Below, one piece after another: positions 62,001-64,000 of a stretch of DNA of 64,000 bases (positions are counted from its first letter, which is position 1; each line of letters opens with the position of its first letter). The notes under the pieces are model-generated. The model had not been told where the DNA came from. It worked only from the letters and a program-made list of their open reading frames with translations, and did no database searches. This DNA is from Pontibacter kalidii. GTDB taxonomy: Bacteria; Bacteroidota; Bacteroidia; Cytophagales; Hymenobacteraceae. The stretch covers positions 4,168,501-4,232,500 of the forward strand of contig NZ_CP111079.1 in assembly GCF_026278245.1 (NCBI RefSeq), read 5' to 3'. A program made the translations under genes and the position numbers.

Positions 62001-62375
62001 TTGAAAGAACTGGAGAAACAGGGGGCAAAACCGGGTGAAAAGGGCCAAAATGGCAAGCTGGGAAATATTAGCAAGATGATGGAACAAAGCGAAACTGATC
62101 TCGTTAATAAACGTTTGACTGAGCAAACCATTCAGCGGCAGCGCGAAATCCTGACTCGTTTGCTGGAGGCAGAGAAGTCTGCGAGAGAACGGGAATTGGA
62201 CAATAAACGCGAAGCAAAGACAGCTCAGGAAGTCGCGCGCAATGTTCCTCCTTCATTCGAGAGATATATAAAGGCAAAAGAGAAGCATACAGAATTGCTC
62301 AAGACCATACCTCCTGCGCTTTCACCGTATTATAAGCAGAAGGTAAACGAGTACTTCAAAAACATAAGCAAATAA
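59064..62375 (+). CDS. DUF4175-family giant membrane/coiled-coil protein (1,103 aa)
   Basis: A large Bacteroidota inner-membrane protein with unknown function. Two N-terminal membrane segments (about 27-47 and 55-80), a third at about 158-180, then a beta-rich periplasmic domain (about 190-500), then a long Gln- and Glu-rich coiled coil (about 515-900, with segments such as QQKELQQDFENVKEQMEELK) and a Met/Gln-rich tail. This fits DUF4175 in domain order and length. It starts the run DUF4175-RsbW-like-ybeY-mnmG. Possible roles (cell envelope, division) are speculation. Confidence 0.82.
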   Translation: MKHTDALDQLLHQLQEFKQKFYLNMLLRGGIFAVGLLLSVYIVYSLLEYMFYFPEYVRAFLLFSFVAAVIYVFVRWIALPAAALIKLRRVLSDEQAAQQVGAYFPEVRDKLLNAIQLQQQDRSNELIRASIAQRSQQLLSFKFKEAVSYRENKPLLKYIALPALVAFLIMLVYPAIFVQGTERIINYKTHYTPQAPFNFVVQNEGLQTFRGEDFILHVGVEGKTVPSEVYINYNGRRQRLSQNANGSYSYTFKQLQRPVDFQLEGSGFFSNNYTLNLLSRPNLKDFRMLVQYPKYLNRKAEEIQNTGNATVPEGSTITWNFSTSETDSVKLSFEEPAQSINAQKDGGTFAASKAFSQSQNYSINLRNAHTTNKEQINYQITTIPDRNPQISLEQYQDTALYSFMVLGGDVSDDYGLTRLALTYRISNGKNPQATYKSQALPLNKQQLSQTYYYQWNTAALNLQPGDKLEYFVQVWDNDGIRGPKSTRTRTFELKIPDKRQLQQELDSNSQSVASQMSKTLERANQLEQELSKSEEKMKTKRDLNWQDRKQLEDLAAKKRQLEQDIRSMKELFEELNKKQNMLNEPSRQLAEKAQELQKLMNDLLDPETKKLYEELEKLLQQQQPNDQDLQQLLSKLDNREKNLERELERALELFKQLQFEQKLDNIANKLEEMGEKEQQLAQKTEQKQESNQALQEQQKELQQDFENVKEQMEELKDLNKQLDNPNQLNEQQQQQDQQSIEQQMEQSQEQLQKNENKKASESQQKAGQQMKQMAQQMEEMKSSMSMAGMQQNLDNLRDILENLITLSFDQEDLMKQFRSVNQSDPRMVELSQRQLNIRDNAQVIEDSLFALAKKVFQIESFVTREVAAMNQSMDNSVQELRDRNLGKATGQQQLAMTSMNNLALMLNDALKQMQQAMQQMQGGMAGKQKSNKPMPGNMGELQQQLNKKIEDLKKGGKSGKALSEELAKLAAEQEALRNALKELEKQGAKPGEKGQNGKLGNISKMMEQSETDLVNKRLTEQTIQRQREILTRLLEAEKSARERELDNKREAKTAQEVARNVPPSFERYIKAKEKHTELLKTIPPALSPYYKQKVNEYFKNISK

Positions 62376-62405
62376 CCAGCACCTATTTTACACTTAACGA
62401 TTAAT

Positions 62406-62831
62406 ATGAATCAGGTTAAAATTCAGATTCCTTCCCTAATCGAAAACATCAGAGTAATAGAAAGCTTTATCGATAACTCTAAAGATGAGTTTGAGTTTGA
62501 AGATGACATCTATGGCAACATCATGGTTGCTGTAACGGAATCTGTAAACAACGCTATTCGCCACGGCAATAAGTTTGATAAAGACAAGAATGTATACTTG
62601 ACGTTACAGGTAGAGGAGAACAAACTACTTTTTGAGGTGGCCGATGAAGGCCCGGGCTTTGATTACGAGCACCTGCCGGACCCCACCGCCCCTGAGAACC
62701 TGGAGAACCCCGGTGGCCGCGGCATCTTCCTGATGCGTAACCTGTGCGACGAGGTTAACTTTCTGGACGAAGGAAAAAAAGTACAACTAATCTTTAATAT
62801 CCCTATTCCCGAGAATGGATCATCCAATTGA
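62406..62831 (+). CDS. RsbW-like serine/threonine kinase or anti-sigma ATPase (141 aa)
   Basis: A GHKL-type ATP-binding protein. The N-box AVTESVNNAIRHGNK (E45, N49), the G1 box ADEGPGFD (around D80) and the G2 box GGRGIFLM (103-110) identify the RsbW/SpoIIAB family, which phosphorylate anti-anti-sigma factors or bind sigma factors. Its partner is not in the window. The stop overlaps the start of ybeY by 17 bp. Confidence 0.9.
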   Translation: MNQVKIQIPSLIENIRVIESFIDNSKDEFEFEDDIYGNIMVAVTESVNNAIRHGNKFDKDKNVYLTLQVEENKLLFEVADEGPGFDYEHLPDPTAPENLENPGGRGIFLMRNLCDEVNFLDEGKKVQLIFNIPIPENGSSN

Positions 62832-63243
62832 GTTTTTTAGCGAGGATGTAGAGTTTGAGCTAAACAACCCAGAGCAGGTAGCAGAGTGGATTGCCGACAT
62901 CATTGAACGCCACGAACGAGAGCTCACCAACCTCACCTACATCTTCTGCTCTGATGAGTACCTCCACGAGATCAACGTAGCCTATCTCGACCACGATACG
63001 CTAACAGACATCATCACCTTCAATAATGCCGACGAGGAAGGCACTATTGAAGGTGATGTTTTTATTAGCATAGACCGTGTGCACGACAATGCTCAGGACC
63101 ACGGCACTGCTTTTGAAGACGAACTGCACCGTGTGATCATACACGGGGTGCTGCACCTACTTGGTTTTAAAGATAAGACTGAAGAGCAAGAGGTACTTAT
63201 GCGCAAAGAAGAAGATTCTTCGTTATCTTTGCGGAAATTTTAA
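62815..63243 (+). CDS. ybeY: Endoribonuclease YbeY (rRNA maturation factor)
   Basis: The single-strand-specific metal-dependent RNase that helps 16S rRNA 3'-end maturation and ribosome quality control. The metal site is H110-x3-H114-x5-D120 (HGVLHLLGFKD): the third ligand is Asp where most bacteria have His; I recall this in other Bacteroidota. 142 aa. ATG 62815 overlaps the preceding ORF by 17 bp, so co-translation is likely. Confidence 0.95.
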   Translation: MDHPIEFFSEDVEFELNNPEQVAEWIADIIERHERELTNLTYIFCSDEYLHEINVAYLDHDTLTDIITFNNADEEGTIEGDVFISIDRVHDNAQDHGTAFEDELHRVIIHGVLHLLGFKDKTEEQEVLMRKEEDSSLSLRKF

Positions 63244-63271
63244 GCTCAAACGGAATTACCAACCCCCTGCT

Positions 63272-63291
63272 GATGTTTCACGTGAAACATC
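63272..63291. promoter_or_regulatory. parS: ParB-binding site, exact 16-bp consensus in a 20-bp palindrome
   Basis: TGTTTCACGTGAAACA (63274-63289) is an exact match to the conserved bacterial parS consensus, embedded in a perfect 20-bp palindrome (63272-63291). It lies between ybeY and mnmG. In many bacteria parS clusters near oriC, so it suggests this is an origin-proximal region. Confidence 0.9.
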
Positions 63292-63307
63292 TCTTAAACC
63301 AGAATAC

Positions 63308-64000
63308 ATGTTTCCAGAATACGATATTATAGTTGTTGGCGCTGGGCACGCAGGCTGTGAAGCCGCGGCGGCTGCAGCGAAGATGGGTTCGAAGGTGCTG
63401 CTGGCAACCATGAACATGAACACGATCGCGCAGATGTCGTGCAACCCGGCTATGGGTGGCGTGGCCAAAGGGCAGATCGTGCGGGAAGTGGATGCGCTCG
63501 GCGGCATGAGCGGCATCATCACCGACCAGACCATGATCCAGTTCCGCATGCTCAACAAGTCGAAAGGACCGGCCATGTGGAGCCCACGTGCACAAAGCGA
63601 CCGTATGCGTTTCGCTGAGGCTTGGCGCCTAAGCCTGGAACAGACAGAGAACGTAGACTTCTGGCAGGAGATGGTGACAGGGATCGAAGTAGAGGATGGA
63701 CGGGCGGTAGGCGTGCGTACTAGTCTGGGGATAACCATACGCGGAAAGGCCGTTGTCTTAACGAACGGCACGTTTTTAAATGGCATTATCCACATTGGCG
63801 AAAAGCAAATGGGGGGAGGCCGCTCAGCAGAAAAAGCAGCAAAGGGTATCACGGAGCAGCTGAAAGAATTAGGCTTTGAGGCTGGCCGCATGAAGACCGG
63901 AACACCGCCACGGGTAGATGGGCGCTCGCTCGACTACAGCAAAATGGAGGAGCAGTTCGGAGACGAAAACCCAAGCAAGTTCTCTTACACCGATACGCAG
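63308..64000 (+). CDS. mnmG: tRNA uridine-5-carboxymethylaminomethyl synthesis enzyme MnmG (partial)
   Basis: MnmG (GidA) with MnmE modifies U34 of several tRNAs. The first 231 residues are visible; the gene runs off the right edge. FAD motif VVGAGHAGCEAA at residues 9-20, then MSCNPAMGGVAKGQIVREVDALGG, which is nearly invariant in MnmG, and TGTPPRVDGRS. ATG 63308 is the natural start, 17 bp past the parS site. The mnmE and rsmG/par genes may follow outside the window. Confidence 0.96.
   Translation, partial: MFPEYDIIVVGAGHAGCEAAAAAAKMGSKVLLATMNMNTIAQMSCNPAMGGVAKGQIVREVDALGGMSGIITDQTMIQFRMLNKSKGPAMWSPRAQSDRMRFAEAWRLSLEQTENVDFWQEMVTGIEVEDGRAVGVRTSLGITIRGKAVVLTNGTFLNGIIHIGEKQMGGGRSAEKAAKGITEQLKELGFEAGRMKTGTPPRVDGRSLDYSKMEEQFGDENPSKFSYTDTQ

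Noticed and set aside
1..64000. CRISPR array
   Set aside because: The frequent TATACTT words have no regular spacer spacing and no cas gene is present.
1..64000. tRNA, rRNA, tmRNA or insertion sequence
   Set aside because: No cloverleaf, rRNA signature or transposase motif was found in any intergenic region on either strand.

Overview
The window looks like a chromosomal segment of a Bacteroidota bacterium, most likely Cytophagales/Hymenobacteraceae (Pontibacter-like). This is inferred from a giant exported protein with a type IX secretion (T9SS) C-terminal sorting domain, a PorP/SprF protein beside GldJ, a CrtD-type carotenoid desaturase, and families typical of the phylum (DUF4105, DUF4175, DUF4382, baeRF, FeoB-associated Cys-rich). 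GC is a little above 50% by eye. The genus is a guess. No rRNA, tRNA, CRISPR array, transposase or prophage was seen.

Layout. 1-4.2 kb: carotenoid desaturase (cut by the edge), an SRPBCC protein and a SNF2 helicase. 4.4-11.3 kb: lipoprotein-export-type permease, methyltransferase and rbfA; a polytopic membrane protein; then glyA-tatC-rpiB. 11.4-17.4 kb: a 2,019-residue TIG-repeat T9SS cargo. 17.9-24.2 kb: phosphatase, two small disordered proteins, a YghA-like dehydrogenase, then a tight operon of pterin dehydratase, rsmI, an Lnb-like protein, inositol monophosphatase and a tiny Cys-rich membrane protein. 24.2-35 kb: MscS channel, radical SAM protein, baeRF protein, TlpA-like thioredoxin, radA and a CHASE/PAS histidine kinase. 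35.5-48 kb: fumC, an AT-rich orphan with a HEPN-like motif, rlmF, two SDRs, an orphan lipoprotein, two MsrB genes, diacylglycerol kinase and DinB. 47.6-58.9 kb: DUF4382 lipoprotein, AsmA, PorP/SprF with GldJ, DUF4265, mqo, comF, a CMD-family gene and xthA. 59-64 kb: a DUF4175 coiled-coil giant, an RsbW-like ATPase, ybeY, a parS site and mnmG (cut by the edge).

The genes are mostly housekeeping: central metabolism (fumC, mqo, rpiB, glyA), RNA and ribosome maturation (rbfA, rsmI, rlmF, ybeY, mnmG), DNA repair (radA, xthA, SNF2), envelope and secretion (tatC, LolC/E-like, AsmA, PorP/SprF, GldJ, Lnb-like) and oxidative or general stress (MsrB pair, SDRs). The exact 20-bp parS palindrome before mnmG suggests an origin-proximal position.

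I did not find an obvious new multi-gene system. The unusual material is non-coding. The heptamer TATACTT/AAGTATA is about 20-fold over-represented in coding and intergenic DNA. A composite intergenic repeat of roughly 0.7 kb occurs twice, and there are several families of short inverted repeats. The best gene-level oddity is the AT-rich HEPN-like orphan, whose stop codon lies in the arm of a nested inverted repeat.
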